Source of the DNA: Sphingopyxis sp. USTB-05
GTDB lineage: Bacteria; Pseudomonadota; Alphaproteobacteria; Sphingomonadales; Sphingomonadaceae
Assembly: GCF_023822045.1 (NCBI RefSeq)
Contig: NZ_CP084712.1
Coordinates: forward strand, 124,001-188,000
DNA: 64,000 nt
Direction of reading: 5' to 3'
In this document: positions 1 through 8,395 of the stretch, one piece after another
Numbering within the stretch: position 1 is the stretch's first letter
How the letters are laid out: every line of letters begins with the position of its first letter
Position numbers and translations under genes: made by a program
The notes under the pieces: model-generated
Database searches by the model: none
Told to the model about the DNA's origin: nothing
What the model saw: only the letters and a program-made list of their open reading frames with translations

Positions 1-13
1 AGGGAGATAGAAA

Positions 14-313
14 ATGAATTTCGGTGGTACCGGTTTTGTCCTCGCCATCATCGCATTGTCGATCGGCGGCTGGATGTTCACCACCTGGATCCGCGCAAAG
101 CACGGCTATCCCGTTGAGAATGAATGGGGCGGCACGGTTCATCGAACCGACCCCGACGCTGATCGAAAAATCGCCCTGCTGACCGATGACAACGCCAAGC
201 TGGCGGGGCAGGTCAGCCGGCTGGAAGAGCGGATCTCGGTGCTCGAACGCATCGCGACCGAGAACAACGGTCAGGCGGCGCAGCTCGCCGACCAGATCGA
301 CCGCCTGCGCTGA
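14..313 (+). CDS. PspB-like small membrane protein 1
   Basis: A 99-residue protein with one N-terminal membrane helix (about residues 6-26), a short basic turn (WIRAKHGYP) and a C-terminal coiled coil holding RISVLERIAT at residues 73-82. Helix followed by coiled coil with an R-x-x-x-L/I-E-x-I signature is the layout of PspB, the inner-membrane partner of PspC and PspA in the phage-shock envelope stress response. It is the first of five such genes in a row, 14 bases ahead of the next, with a good ribosome site (AGGGAGA) at the window edge. The operon may begin upstream of the window, and I cannot see whether pspA or pspC is there. PspB-like is an inference from pattern, not homology-tested. 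Confidence 0.75.
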   Translation: MNFGGTGFVLAIIALSIGGWMFTTWIRAKHGYPVENEWGGTVHRTDPDADRKIALLTDDNAKLAGQVSRLEERISVLERIATENNGQAAQLADQIDRLR

Positions 314-327
314 GAGGATTTGAGAGC

Positions 328-645
328 ATGAATCTGGATGTCCTGAATACCATCGCCCCCGTCGCCGCCGTCGTCGGCCTGGCCGGGGTCGGCGGTTGGG
401 TCTTCACGACCTGGATCCGCGTCAAGAATGGCTATCCGCTCGAAAACAGCTGGGGCAAGGCGATCTATCCCAAGACCAGCGACGAAGCGATGGAACGCGT
501 CAAGCTGATCAGCCAGGAAAATGCCCAACTGCGCGCCGAACTTGGTTCGGTGAAAGATCGCCTCGCGGTGATCGAGCGCATCGTCACCGACGAGGGCCAC
601 CGGCTGAGCCACGAGATCGAGGCGCTGCGGCGCCCGTCGAACTGA
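328..645 (+). CDS. PspB-like small membrane protein 2
   Basis: A 105-residue paralogue of the preceding gene. It has a membrane helix at about residues 8-30, then WVFTTWIRVKNGYPLEN, nearly the same as in gene 1 (WMFTTWIRAKHGYPVEN), and a coiled coil with RLAVIERIVTD near residues 78-88. The close match around the helix end suggests genes 1 and 2 arose by recent tandem duplication. It probably acts at the inner membrane in envelope stress sensing alongside its neighbours. It could form hetero-oligomers through the coiled coil, which is inference. Spacing to the next start is 11 bases, consistent with one transcript. Confidence 0.75.
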   Translation: MNLDVLNTIAPVAAVVGLAGVGGWVFTTWIRVKNGYPLENSWGKAIYPKTSDEAMERVKLISQENAQLRAELGSVKDRLAVIERIVTDEGHRLSHEIEALRRPSN

Positions 646-656
646 GGAAACGGAAT

Positions 657-920
657 ATGGAAGCGATTGTCATCCTCATTATCGTCGTCGGTCTGCCCGT
701 CACGCTCGGCATCGGCTACGCTGCCTATGAACGCCACCTCAAGTTCAAGGAACGGCAGTTCAAGGCGATCACCAACGAGACCGCCGAAAAGGCCGCGCAA
801 TATGCGGCGCAAACTGAACGGCTGGAGGCACGCGTCCGCGTTCTCGAGCGCATCGTTACCGACAAGGGAATTGATGTCGCCGACGAGATCGAAAAGCTGC
901 GCGACGCCCCGCTGAACTGA
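657..920 (+). CDS. PspB-like small membrane protein 3
   Basis: An 87-residue protein. The ATG at 657 is preferred over in-frame upstream codons because it follows GAGGAAACGG at a proper distance and clears the end of gene 2. A hydrophobic helix covers residues 3-22 and is followed by a charged stretch and a coiled coil with RVRVLERIVTD at about 59-69, then DEIEKLR, a tail shared with gene 4. The helix itself is unlike those of genes 1 and 2, so only the coiled coil marks it as a family member. The predicted role is the same: a small inner-membrane PspB-type protein in an operon. Confidence 0.72.
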   Translation: MEAIVILIIVVGLPVTLGIGYAAYERHLKFKERQFKAITNETAEKAAQYAAQTERLEARVRVLERIVTDKGIDVADEIEKLRDAPLN

Positions 921-945
921 ATAATAAACGAAAGGATTCTTCCCC

Positions 946-1215
946 ATGAACCCCTTTGAAATGGTCATCGGCATCGTTCTGATCGTGACGATCGGCAGCA
1001 TCATTCGCGCCAAGCACGGCATCCGCCGCGACAATAAGGGCAATGAATTTTTTGTCGGCAACGCTGCGGACAATGCAGAGACCAAGGCGCTGCAGGCCGA
1101 AATCCGCGCGCTCAAGGATCGCATCCAGGTGCTTGAACGCATCGCCACCGACAATAATCGCGCCGTTACGCTCGATCAGGAAATCGAGAAGCTGCGCGAC
1201 AGCAGCAAAATCTGA
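946..1215 (+). CDS. PspB-like small membrane protein 4
   Basis: An 89-residue protein with a helix at about residues 5-20, the basic segment IRAKHG also seen in gene 1, and a coiled coil with RIQVLERIATD at 59-69. This is the member closest to classical PspB, whose C-terminus carries an RIQALESI-type motif. A spacer of 25 bases containing AAAGGA precedes the ATG. It is part of the five-gene tandem array and probably co-transcribed. If one of the five is the true orthologue of PspB, this one is the best candidate from the motif. Confidence 0.75.
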   Translation: MNPFEMVIGIVLIVTIGSIIRAKHGIRRDNKGNEFFVGNAADNAETKALQAEIRALKDRIQVLERIATDNNRAVTLDQEIEKLRDSSKI

Positions 1216-1238
1216 ATGCCGGAAAAGGAGCAACGCTC

Positions 1239-1484
1239 ATGGCTTTCATCACTCCAGACTTCACTGCCGCGGCCGTCGCGCTCACCGCGCTGAGCATCGT
1301 CAGCCTTGTCGCGCTCCGCGGCTGGCGCGACTGGATCCAGCTCAAGCGTGAGGAGCTCGCCGCGGGGCACGCGCCGCTGGCGCAGGATCCCGGCGTTCCG
1401 CACGCCGGGTCGCGGATCGAGATCGCCGACCTTAAGGAACGGCTGCGCAAGCTCGAAGCCATCGCGGCGGGGGTCGACCTTTAA
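1239..1484 (+). CDS. PspB-like small membrane protein 5
   Basis: An 81-residue protein, the last of the tandem array. A hydrophobic helix spans about residues 9-27, then WRDWIQLKRE and a shorter coiled coil with RLRKLEAIA at 68-76. The coiled-coil signature is weaker than in genes 1-4 (LEAIA instead of LERIA) and the tail is truncated after it, so this copy has diverged most. An AAAAGGAG ribosome site lies just upstream. A perfect 18-bp hairpin 22 bases after the stop probably ends the operon. Confidence 0.7.
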   Translation: MAFITPDFTAAAVALTALSIVSLVALRGWRDWIQLKREELAAGHAPLAQDPGVPHAGSRIEIADLKERLRKLEAIAAGVDL

Positions 1485-1506
1485 ACACCCCGCCCCGCGC
1501 GGCACC

Positions 1507-1560
1507 GGCCCGCTCCCCTGTCAGGCGCCATCCGTCCGGCGGCTGACAGGGGAGCGGGCC
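1507..1560 (+). terminator. Perfect 18-bp inverted repeat after the PspB-like array
   Basis: Arms 1507-1524 and 1543-1560 are exact reverse complements, separated by an 18-base loop. The arms are very GC rich, and the downstream flank contains TGTTGTTT but no clean U tract. The position between the fifth PspB-like gene and sufE suits a transcription terminator or an RNA-stabilising hairpin. It could equally be a protein-binding palindrome. Confidence 0.55.
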
Positions 1561-1613
1561 GATGTTGTTTCGGGGCCTTCCAACCCGGCGCCATCTGTGC
1601 GAGGGGCGCGGCC

Positions 1614-2024
1614 ATGCGCAGTCTCGACGACATCTTCGAAGAATATGAGTTTCTCGACGGCGACGATCGCTATCGCCTGTTGATCGACCTCGGCCGGACG
1701 CTCGAGCCGATGCCCGACGCCCTTAAGACCGATGCGACACTGGTGCGCGGCTGCTCGGCGAGCGTCTGGGTCTATCCGGTCCCGCGCGAGGACGGACAGC
1801 TACATTTTCTCGCCGACAGCAATGCGGCGATTACCAAAGGGATCGTCGCGCTCGTGCTGGCCGCGGTGCAGGACAAGTCCGCGGCCGAAGTGGCCGACAT
1901 GGACGTCGCCGCAGCGCTCGCCCCCTTCGACCTCACGCGCCAGCTATCGTCGAACCGCACGCAGGGCGTTCCGAACATGATCGCGCTGGTTCAGGATACT
2001 GCGCGCCGCATCGCCGCGGACTGA
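1614..2024 (+). CDS. sufE: SufE family cysteine desulfuration protein
   Basis: 136 residues, the usual SufE length. It contains the conserved RGCSASVW motif with the sulfur-accepting cysteine at residue 47, and the family ending in which a short helix contacts SufS. SufE takes persulfide sulfur from the cysteine desulfurase SufS and passes it to the SufBCD scaffold for iron-sulfur cluster assembly in the cytoplasm. No other suf gene is nearby. The gene has its own bidirectional terminator downstream, so it appears to be a stand-alone unit. Confidence 0.9.
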   Translation: MRSLDDIFEEYEFLDGDDRYRLLIDLGRTLEPMPDALKTDATLVRGCSASVWVYPVPREDGQLHFLADSNAAITKGIVALVLAAVQDKSAAEVADMDVAAALAPFDLTRQLSSNRTQGVPNMIALVQDTARRIAAD

Positions 2025-2073
2025 TTTCCCCTGCCGCCATCGGCGCGGCTTGTCATTTCGCCACGCGCAAGAA

Positions 2074-2107
2074 AAAAGGGCGCGGGAGTTTCCTCCCGCG
2101 CCCTTTT
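2074..2107. terminator. Bidirectional rho-independent terminator between sufE and the TonB receptor gene
   Basis: A 15-bp perfect stem (2074-2088 with 2093-2107) and a four-base loop. The stem is A-rich at its left base and T-rich at its right, so it gives a U-tract in both directions. It lies between convergent genes and can end both transcripts. Confidence 0.9.
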
Positions 2108-2129
2108 CTTTCGGTCGAAGCCGGATGGC

Positions 2130-5100
2130 TTAGAAGTTGACCTTCACACCGACGCGGATGCCATACAGCGACACGCGGTTCGTGAGCACTTCGTTCGGTG
2201 CAAGAACGTTGCTGTAGCGATACTGCGCACAGGTTTGTGACAAGGACGCCGTCGTTCCCGCCGTTCCCGTCGGAGTAGCAGCCGTCAGGCAGGTAACCCG
2301 CGCGATCGCCGCGTTGTACGGGAAGTCGACCTGACGAAGCGAACCCCAATCGCTATCGATCAGGTTCAGGACATTCTCGACGTCGGCGAACAGCTTGAAC
2401 TTCGCATTGCCGACAAAGGCCGGAATTTCCTGGCTAAAGTGGAGATCGACCTTGAAGAAATCGGGCGAGGTCTGGCTGTTCTTCTTCACGATCCGGCCGC
2501 GATATTTTTCGAGGCCGAGCTGCGAAATGAGGTTGTTGAACGCCGTCTCGCTAGCGGCCGAGTCGAAGCTGACCTTCGAATCGCCTCCGGCCGTCGGAAC
2601 ATACAGCAGCATGTTGCCAAGGTTCCCGACCGTGCCGAAGGTGGTGCCACGATTGCCACTGTTGTCCAGCATCGTCGCGCTGTACGGCCGGCCCGAACGA
2701 TATTCGCCGAACAGGCTGATGCGCGTTTCATTGTCGCCAAAGAAGTCACGCTTGAAGTCCGCGCTGAACTTCCACTGATGGGTATATTCATAGATCGACC
2801 GGCCATAGGCTGCACGGTTCGGGTCCACGAAGGCGTTGTTGCCATAGTTCGACGACGAGGTCGAAGAGGTCATGGCCCCTTCATCCTTGACGTTCGAATA
2901 GGTGTAGCTGCCGTCGATCGACAAGCCGAAGTCCCAAGCCTTGGCGAAACGGGCGGTCGCAAAGAAGGAGCGACCCTTTTCGCTGTTGGTCAGTTGAAGA
3001 TCGCGGTTAGTCGTGGCCGGGCCAAGCACATTATAACGCGGGCGACCGTCGGGCAGTGTGCCGTTCGGTACCGAACGCAGGTCGGTCCACGTGTAACCAT
3101 AGATGTTCTTGTCGTACAGGAACTGGCCACCAACGAACCAGCCGTCGCCGATTTCATAGTCGGCCTGCAGCGAGGCCTTCCACTTGCGCGCGACCTTCAG
3201 GTCGGGATCGATATTATCGGTCGGCGCGAGGCTCTGCGAACCGCCAATGAGGAAGGTGTCGACACTGCTCGGAATGGTGCCGCCGGTAATACCGTTCAGC
3301 GCATTACAGGTGGCCGAAGCCGCGCAGTTCGTGCGGTTGATATCGACCGAGTTGGTGAGCAGGCCGGTGTTCGAGAAGCTGTTCGACAGATAGACGTCGG
3401 GCGTGCCGCCCGAGAAGATGCCGACGCCGCCACGGACGATCAGCTTGTCGGTGGCCTGCCAGTTGAAACCGAAGCGCGGCTGAAGAACGTCGCGGCCGTT
3501 GAAGGTTTCGCGGTTGTGGAAACCATAGCGTGCCAGGAAGTTGGGGTTCAGCGGCGGCTTCACATCGTTGCCGAACAGGTCGTAACGAACGCCGAGCGAC
3601 AGCGTGAGATCGGGGGTGACCTGCCAGTCGTCCTGGATGCCAACGGTATAGTTCTGCGTGCTGAAACGGGCTGCGGCATCGTCCGGGTCGAGGCTTGGCA
3701 CCGCGTTGCCGTAGCGCAGACGATTCGCATTGCCGGCGGCGAAATCGGCGAGGCTGTCGAAATAGAAATCGCCGAGCGAACGCTGCACAAACAGGTTGTA
3801 AACCGACACATCGGTGTAACCCGCGAGCAGGCGGAACGAATGATTGCCGGCGTCGAGGCGCGCCGTCAGGTCGAACGACAGGTTTTCGGTGTTCAGGTCG
3901 TTTGAATGGCGGCTGACGTCGGGACCGAAGAACAGGCGCGTGCCGTTGCAGCCCGTTGCCGTGCTGGCGCTGGTTGCAACGGGATCGGTGCAGACCTCCA
4001 TCTGCGCGAAATCGCGGCCGCCGAAAGGCGTTTGGTCGCGATTATAGTCGCGGTATGAAGCGCGGAAGGTCGTTGAGAAACTGTCCGACCAGGTCGAGTT
4101 CAGTTCGAACGCCCCCGAATTGACTTCTTCGGCCAACTCATAGCCGTTCGACTGGAAACCCAGCGCGAAGGGCGTGGTCAGGAAGGTGTTCTGCTGGAAC
4201 TGCTGCGTGCCGACGTTGCGGATATAGGTCAGCGACGCGCGCTGCGTGTCGCTGATGTTCCAGTCGAGCTTGCCGATGATCTTTTCATCTTCCTCGGTGG
4301 CGTTTGGCGACAGGCCAAGCGTGTCATAGCCATAGCGCGACTGCGCGATGCTGCTGACCTGGTCGATCACCGCCTGCGTCAGGCCGGGGACCTGATTGGC
4401 GAAGCCCGGACCAAAGCCGCTGTCGAACGGATCAGTTTCCTTGGTCTTTTCATAGGCAAGCATGAAGAACAGCTTGTCCTTGATCAGCGGGCCGCTGAGG
4501 TTGGCGCCATATTGCTTGCTGTCGAAATCAAGATTGACGTCGCGGCCACGGGTGCGGTTGCCGGTCAGACTGTCGTCAGTATAAGTGAAGAAAGCGCCGC
4601 CGTGGAACTTGTTGCCGCCCGAGCGGAGAATGACATTGACCGCGCCGCCCTGGAAATCGCCCTCGGCGATGTCGAACGGTGCGACCTTCACGGAGAATTG
4701 CTCGATCGCGTCGAAGGGAACCGGGCCGCGCGAGGTCGGCAGGCCGCCGTTGTTGAGGCCGAAGTCGTCGCTCATCTGGACGCCGTCGACCGAGAAGCGG
4801 TTTAGACGGCCGTTGTTGCCGGCGACTTCGATCGTGCGGGCGTTCGTCAGGTCGAGCGTGACGAGCGGGTCACGGCGCGCAAGGTCGCGGATATCACGGT
4901 TGATCGAGGCGGCGCCTTCGATCGCTTCGCGGTTGAGCGCGGTGATCGGGCCGTTCGAGGTTTCGACTGCGCCCTTGACCGACGATGCCGTCACGACAAT
5001 CGCCGTGTCTTCGAGCGTGATCGGCAGGCGGAAAGGCTGACCGGCCTGCAGGAAGAGATCGGTAACCTGCGCACTGTCGAACCCGTCAGAGGTTACTTCG

Positions 5101-5348
5101 ACCGTGTAGGGGCCGCCAACGCGAAGGCCATTGGCGCCGAAATTGCCGCTGCCGTCAGTGGTTGTGCGCGATACGGTGCCCGACGGGACGTGCGTCACGG
5201 AAACGGTCGCTCCGGCGACCGGCCCGCTTGCCGATTCGACGGTACCGCGAACCGACGATGAGGTTTCCTGGGCGGCCGCGGGAGCGGCGAGCGCAACGCT
5301 CATGCTGAGCGCAGCAGCGCTCGCAGCCAGATAGTGACGGAAATGCAT
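2130..5348 (-). CDS. TonB-dependent receptor, Oar-like with N-terminal carboxypeptidase-regulatory domain
   Basis: A 1072-residue outer-membrane protein. The chosen start at 5348 gives a clean signal peptide (about residues 1-26, ending APAAA) after an AAAGGGGAC ribosome site. Upstream in-frame codons would put about 39 unrelated residues before it. A beta-sandwich carboxypeptidase-regulatory domain follows (about 30-115), then a plug-like region with DIRDLARRDP and SVDGVQMSDDFG, then a long barrel ending in VKVNF, with the terminal phenylalanine typical of outer-membrane barrels. Oar-like receptors import or export large ligands using TonB energy. The substrate is unknown. A tandem direct repeat lies in its promoter region (5439-5460). 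Confidence 0.9.
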   Translation of the reverse strand: MHFRHYLAASAAALSMSVALAAPAAAQETSSSVRGTVESASGPVAGATVSVTHVPSGTVSRTTTDGSGNFGANGLRVGGPYTVEVTSDGFDSAQVTDLFLQAGQPFRLPITLEDTAIVVTASSVKGAVETSNGPITALNREAIEGAASINRDIRDLARRDPLVTLDLTNARTIEVAGNNGRLNRFSVDGVQMSDDFGLNNGGLPTSRGPVPFDAIEQFSVKVAPFDIAEGDFQGGAVNVILRSGGNKFHGGAFFTYTDDSLTGNRTRGRDVNLDFDSKQYGANLSGPLIKDKLFFMLAYEKTKETDPFDSGFGPGFANQVPGLTQAVIDQVSSIAQSRYGYDTLGLSPNATEEDEKIIGKLDWNISDTQRASLTYIRNVGTQQFQQNTFLTTPFALGFQSNGYELAEEVNSGAFELNSTWSDSFSTTFRASYRDYNRDQTPFGGRDFAQMEVCTDPVATSASTATGCNGTRLFFGPDVSRHSNDLNTENLSFDLTARLDAGNHSFRLLAGYTDVSVYNLFVQRSLGDFYFDSLADFAAGNANRLRYGNAVPSLDPDDAAARFSTQNYTVGIQDDWQVTPDLTLSLGVRYDLFGNDVKPPLNPNFLARYGFHNRETFNGRDVLQPRFGFNWQATDKLIVRGGVGIFSGGTPDVYLSNSFSNTGLLTNSVDINRTNCAASATCNALNGITGGTIPSSVDTFLIGGSQSLAPTDNIDPDLKVARKWKASLQADYEIGDGWFVGGQFLYDKNIYGYTWTDLRSVPNGTLPDGRPRYNVLGPATTNRDLQLTNSEKGRSFFATARFAKAWDFGLSIDGSYTYSNVKDEGAMTSSTSSSNYGNNAFVDPNRAAYGRSIYEYTHQWKFSADFKRDFFGDNETRISLFGEYRSGRPYSATMLDNSGNRGTTFGTVGNLGNMLLYVPTAGGDSKVSFDSAASETAFNNLISQLGLEKYRGRIVKKNSQTSPDFFKVDLHFSQEIPAFVGNAKFKLFADVENVLNLIDSDWGSLRQVDFPYNAAIARVTCLTAATPTGTAGTTASLSQTCAQYRYSNVLAPNEVLTNRVSLYGIRVGVKVNF

Positions 5349-5438
5349 TTGGATTGTCCCCTTTGGTGGTGCATTTGGCAGGCGCCCGAATGGGGCGCGC
5401 CTGACCTGCGAGCGCCCCTGAAGCCCGCATGTGGCACG

Positions 5439-5460
5439 ATTGTGACAGCAATTGTGACAG
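5439..5460 (-). promoter_or_regulatory. Tandem direct repeat upstream of the TonB receptor, Pho-box-like
   Basis: The 10-mer ATTGTGACAG occurs at 5439-5448 and again at 5451-5460. Read on the gene's strand this is CTGTCACAAT twice, with a 12-base period. The half-site resembles the PhoB half-site CTGTCAT/C, but the classical Pho box has an 11-base period, so PhoB binding is only a possibility. The repeat is about 90 bases before the start codon, in the right place for a regulator. Confidence 0.45.
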
Positions 5461-5583
5461 TGCAAGTGGGGAGGGGCGCGCGGGTCAGCTCGGGGCTAAA
5501 AAAGCGCTATTTTCCGTCGCGCAGCAAATTTTATCCACAGGCGCAGATGTGTTTTTTCCGGAAACTGTTGCTGCAATGCAACA

Positions 5584-5608
5584 TAAAAGGGCGCCTCGAA
5601 AGGCGCCC
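5584..5608 (-). terminator. Rho-independent terminator of clpX
   Basis: Stem GGGCGCCT (5589-5596) pairs with AGGCGCCC (5601-5608) around a CGAA loop. On the minus strand it is followed by TTTTATGTT. It lies 11 bases after the clpX stop codon. Confidence 0.85.
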
Positions 5609-5618
5609 CATTTGCGAC

Positions 5619-6890
5619 TCAGGCGGCGTCGCCGGCCGCTTCCTTCGCCTTGTCGGCATAGACGCGCACGGGATCCTTGCGGCCTTCGACAACATCCTTG
5701 TCGACGACGATCTCGACCACATCGGTCAGGTCGGGCAGGTCGAACATCGTGTCGAGCAGGATCGCCTCGACGATCGAGCGCAATCCGCGCGCGCCGGTCT
5801 TGCGTTCGATCGCCTTCTTGGCGACCGCGACGAGCGCGTCGTCGGTGAAGGTCAGCGCAACTTCTTCAAGGTCGAACAGCTTCTTATACTGCTTGACCAG
5901 CGCGTTCTTGGGCTCACCAAGAATCTTGACCAGCGCATCGACATCGAGATCCTCAAGCGTCGCGATGACCGGCAGGCGGCCGACAAATTCGGGGATAAGG
6001 CCGAACTTGAGGAGATCCTCTGGCTCGATCTGCTTCAATACTTCGCCGCTGCGGCGCTCGTCGGGGCCGGCGACATGCGCGCCGAAACCGATCGACTTGC
6101 CCTGCAGGCGGTCGCCGATGATCTTTTCGAGGCCGCTGAACGCGCCGCCCGCGATGAACAGGATGTTCGTCGTGTCGACCTGGAGGAATTCCTGCTGCGG
6201 ATGCTTACGGCCGCCCTGCGGCGGAACGCTCGCGGTGGTGCCTTCCATCAGCTTCAGAAGCGCCTGCTGCACGCCTTCGCCCGACACATCGCGCGTGATC
6301 GACGGATTTTCGGCCTTGCGGCTGATCTTGTCGATTTCGTCGATATAGACGATGCCGCGCTGCGCCTTTTCGACATTATAGTCGCTGGCCTGCAGCAGCT
6401 TCAGGATGATGTTCTCGACATCCTCGCCGACATAGCCCGCCTCGGTCAGTGTCGTGGCATCGGCCATGGTGAAGGGCACGTCGAGGAAGCGTGCCAGCGT
6501 CTGCGCGAGCAGCGTCTTGCCGCTGCCGGTCGGGCCGACGAGAAGGATGTTCGACTTCGCCAGTTCGACGTCGTCGCCGCGCCCGCTGTTCGCCAGGCGC
6601 TTGTAATGGTTGTGCACCGCGACCGACAGCACGCGCTTGGCGGTGTTCTGGCCGATCACATAGGAATCGAGATGCTGGCAGATTTCGAGCGGCGTCGGCA
6701 CCGCGCCGTCCTTGCGCGCGGCGATACCGCCCTTGATCTCTTCGCGGATGATGTCGTTGCACAGCTCGACGCATTCGTCGCAGATGAACACGGTCGGCCC
6801 GGCAATCAGCTTGCGGACTTCGTGCTGCGACTTGCCGCAGAAGGAGCAGTAAAGGGTGCTCTTGCTGTCCGAGCCACTCAATTTCGTCAT
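5619..6890 (-). CDS. clpX: ATP-dependent Clp protease ATP-binding subunit ClpX
   Basis: A 423-residue unfoldase that delivers tagged proteins to ClpP. It has the N-terminal zinc-binding domain (CSFC and CDEC pairs within the first 45 residues), Walker A GPTGSGKT, Walker B VYIDEIDK, and the sensor-2 region [13 protein letters not shown]. The start at 6890 is preferred over the one at 6896 because AGGA then lies six bases upstream and the protein begins MTKLSG as in relatives. It is downstream of clpP on the same strand, with 188 bases between containing an 11-bp inverted repeat, so it may have its own promoter or a regulated leader. Confidence 0.97.
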   Translation of the reverse strand: MTKLSGSDSKSTLYCSFCGKSQHEVRKLIAGPTVFICDECVELCNDIIREEIKGGIAARKDGAVPTPLEICQHLDSYVIGQNTAKRVLSVAVHNHYKRLANSGRGDDVELAKSNILLVGPTGSGKTLLAQTLARFLDVPFTMADATTLTEAGYVGEDVENIILKLLQASDYNVEKAQRGIVYIDEIDKISRKAENPSITRDVSGEGVQQALLKLMEGTTASVPPQGGRKHPQQEFLQVDTTNILFIAGGAFSGLEKIIGDRLQGKSIGFGAHVAGPDERRSGEVLKQIEPEDLLKFGLIPEFVGRLPVIATLEDLDVDALVKILGEPKNALVKQYKKLFDLEEVALTFTDDALVAVAKKAIERKTGARGLRSIVEAILLDTMFDLPDLTDVVEIVVDKDVVEGRKDPVRVYADKAKEAAGDAA

Positions 6891-6945
6891 AAACATTCCT
6901 ATGGCGGGCCCAAAAGGGGCGTCGCCTTTCTTATCCTAGCCCCCG

Positions 6946-6977
6946 GTCACCCAATTACAATATGGCAATTGGGTGAC
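6946..6977 (-). promoter_or_regulatory. Inverted repeat in the clpP-clpX intergenic region
   Basis: Arms GTCACCCAATT (6946-6956) and AATTGGGTGAC (6967-6977) are perfect reverse complements around a 10-base spacer. The repeat lies in the clpX upstream region, about 56 bases before its start. No U-tract follows on either strand, which argues against a simple terminator and for an operator or mRNA structure. Confidence 0.5.
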
Positions 6978-7078
6978 ATCGGTTCAATGTCCAGCCTGGC
7001 ACCGAGGTACCAAGCGGACGTCAAGAAACGCGGTTACCGGGAACTTTCGTCGGCATGCCGAGTCGTCCCGCGCCCGTA

Positions 7079-7729
7079 TCAGGGCGTCGGGCCTTCGCTC
7101 ACGTCCTTCGCCGCGTCATCGCCGGGCAGGCCCGGACGGCGGTCGTAGACATGGTCGACGAGACCGAATTCCTTCGCCTCGTCGGCTTCGAGGAACGTGT
7201 CGCGATCCATCGCCTTTTCGATCTCTTTCAGCGACTTGCCGGTATATTTTACATAGAGATCGTTCATCCGCTTGCGGATGCGCAGGATTTCCTTGGCCTG
7301 GATTTCGATATCCGACGCCATGCCGCGCGCGCCGCCCGAAGGCTGGTGAACCATCACGCGGGCGTTGGTGAGCGCGACGCGCATCCCGGGTTCGCCTGCG
7401 GCAAGAAGGAAGCTGCCCATCGACGCTGCCTGGCCGATGCACACCGTGCCGACGCGCGGACGGATATATTGCATCGTGTCGTGGATCGCCATGCCCGCCG
7501 TGACGACACCGCCCGGCGAGTTGATGTACATATAGATGTCCTTCTTCGGATTTTCCGATTCGAGGAACAGGAGCTGGGCGACGATCAGCGAGGCCATATT
7601 GTCCTCGACCTCTCCAGTGACGAAGACGATCCGTTCGCGCAGCAGGCGGGAGAAAATATCGAAGCTGCGTTCGCCGCGGCTCGTCTGCTCGACGACGACG
7701 GGAACCAGAGCGGCGAGCGGGTCGATCAT
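7079..7729 (-). CDS. clpP: ATP-dependent Clp protease proteolytic subunit ClpP
   Basis: A 216-residue serine peptidase forming the 14-mer chamber of ClpXP and ClpAP. With the start at 7729 ([15 protein letters not shown] upstream) the catalytic triad reads Ser103 in QAASMGSF, His128 in MVHQPSGG and Asp177 in DRDTF. Upstream in-frame residues look non-coding. It is followed by clpX on the same strand, the usual arrangement, so the two products act together in regulated proteolysis. Confidence 0.97.
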   Translation of the reverse strand: MIDPLAALVPVVVEQTSRGERSFDIFSRLLRERIVFVTGEVEDNMASLIVAQLLFLESENPKKDIYMYINSPGGVVTAGMAIHDTMQYIRPRVGTVCIGQAASMGSFLLAAGEPGMRVALTNARVMVHQPSGGARGMASDIEIQAKEILRIRKRMNDLYVKYTGKSLKEIEKAMDRDTFLEADEAKEFGLVDHVYDRRPGLPGDDAAKDVSEGPTP

Positions 7730-7842
7730 TGGAAATTCGTCCTTATGTTTATCGGGACGCCGCACCGGAGAATCCGGCAGGCTGGCCCCTCTAGGCTCCT
7801 ACATCGTCGCCAAGCGGAGCTCTTTCAAGGGGGCAAAAAGAA

Positions 7843-7863
7843 GGGGCGGGAAAGTCCCGCCCC
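7843..7863 (-). terminator. Rho-independent terminator of fdxA
   Basis: A nine-bp stem (7843-7851 with 7855-7863) with a three-base loop. On the minus strand it is followed by TTCTTTTTG. It lies 23 bases past the fdxA stop. Confidence 0.85.
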
Positions 7864-7885
7864 GTTCCGATTGTCCGATTTCGGT

Positions 7886-8224
7886 TCAGTCGCCTTCGCC
7901 GGGTTCCGGCGAGAAGAGCGTCTCGAACTTGTTCTCGACGCCCTTGAATTCATCGGCATCGGCCGGCGTTTCTTTCTTGACCGTGATGTTCGGCCATTCG
8001 GCGCTGAACTTGCTGTTCACTTCGAGCCATTTTTCGAGCCCGCTCTCGGTGTCGGGCAGGATCGCCTCGGCCGGGCATTCGGGTTCGCACACGCCGCAGT
8101 CGATGCATTCATTGGGGTTGATGACGAGCATATTCTCGCCCTCATAGAAACAGTCGACGGGGCACACCTCGACACAGTCCATATATTTGCACCGGACGCA
8201 GGCATCGGTGACGACATAGGTCAT
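7886..8224 (-). CDS. fdxA: Seven-iron ferredoxin FdxA
   Basis: A 112-residue ferredoxin. The N-terminus carries two cluster motifs: Cys9, Cys12, Cys17 and Cys21 followed by Pro, then Cys40, Cys43, Cys46 and Cys50 followed by Pro. This is the arrangement of the [3Fe-4S][4Fe-4S] ferredoxins with a C-terminal extension found across alphaproteobacteria. It is a soluble electron carrier of unsettled partner. The start at 8224 (MTYVVTDAC) has AAAGGGA upstream and is the universal N-terminus. Downstream of the S4 protein and helicase genes on the same strand, a conserved neighbourhood in this group. Confidence 0.95.
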   Translation of the reverse strand: MTYVVTDACVRCKYMDCVEVCPVDCFYEGENMLVINPNECIDCGVCEPECPAEAILPDTESGLEKWLEVNSKFSAEWPNITVKKETPADADEFKGVENKFETLFSPEPGEGD

Positions 8225-8289
8225 GGGTTCAGCTCCCTTTGTCGGCGGCACCCTTGCCGTCCGACATCCATCGGAAACGCCTCTATTCC

Positions 8290-8312
8290 GCGTTGACGCG
8301 GCACGTCAACGC
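8290..8312 (-). repeat. Nine-bp inverted repeat upstream of fdxA
   Basis: GCGTTGACG (8290-8298) and CGTCAACGC (8304-8312) with a five-base spacer. On the minus strand it contains TTGACG twice, either of which could be a -35 element for fdxA. It is a candidate promoter or operator only. Confidence 0.35.
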
Positions 8313-8395
8313 AAAGCGACAGTTGCGAATCACTCTCACTCGATACGCAAAAGCGCCGGCTTTCGGGTGACAGCTTTTCCTGTCGGCCCAATAGC

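Noticed and set aside
2439..3905. A 488-codon plus-strand frame inside the TonB receptor gene
   Set aside because: Antisense shadow of the receptor with no signal peptide or domain.
5334..7148. A 604-codon plus-strand frame across clpX
   Set aside because: It runs antisense to clpX and clpP, whose motifs are intact, and has no family signature.
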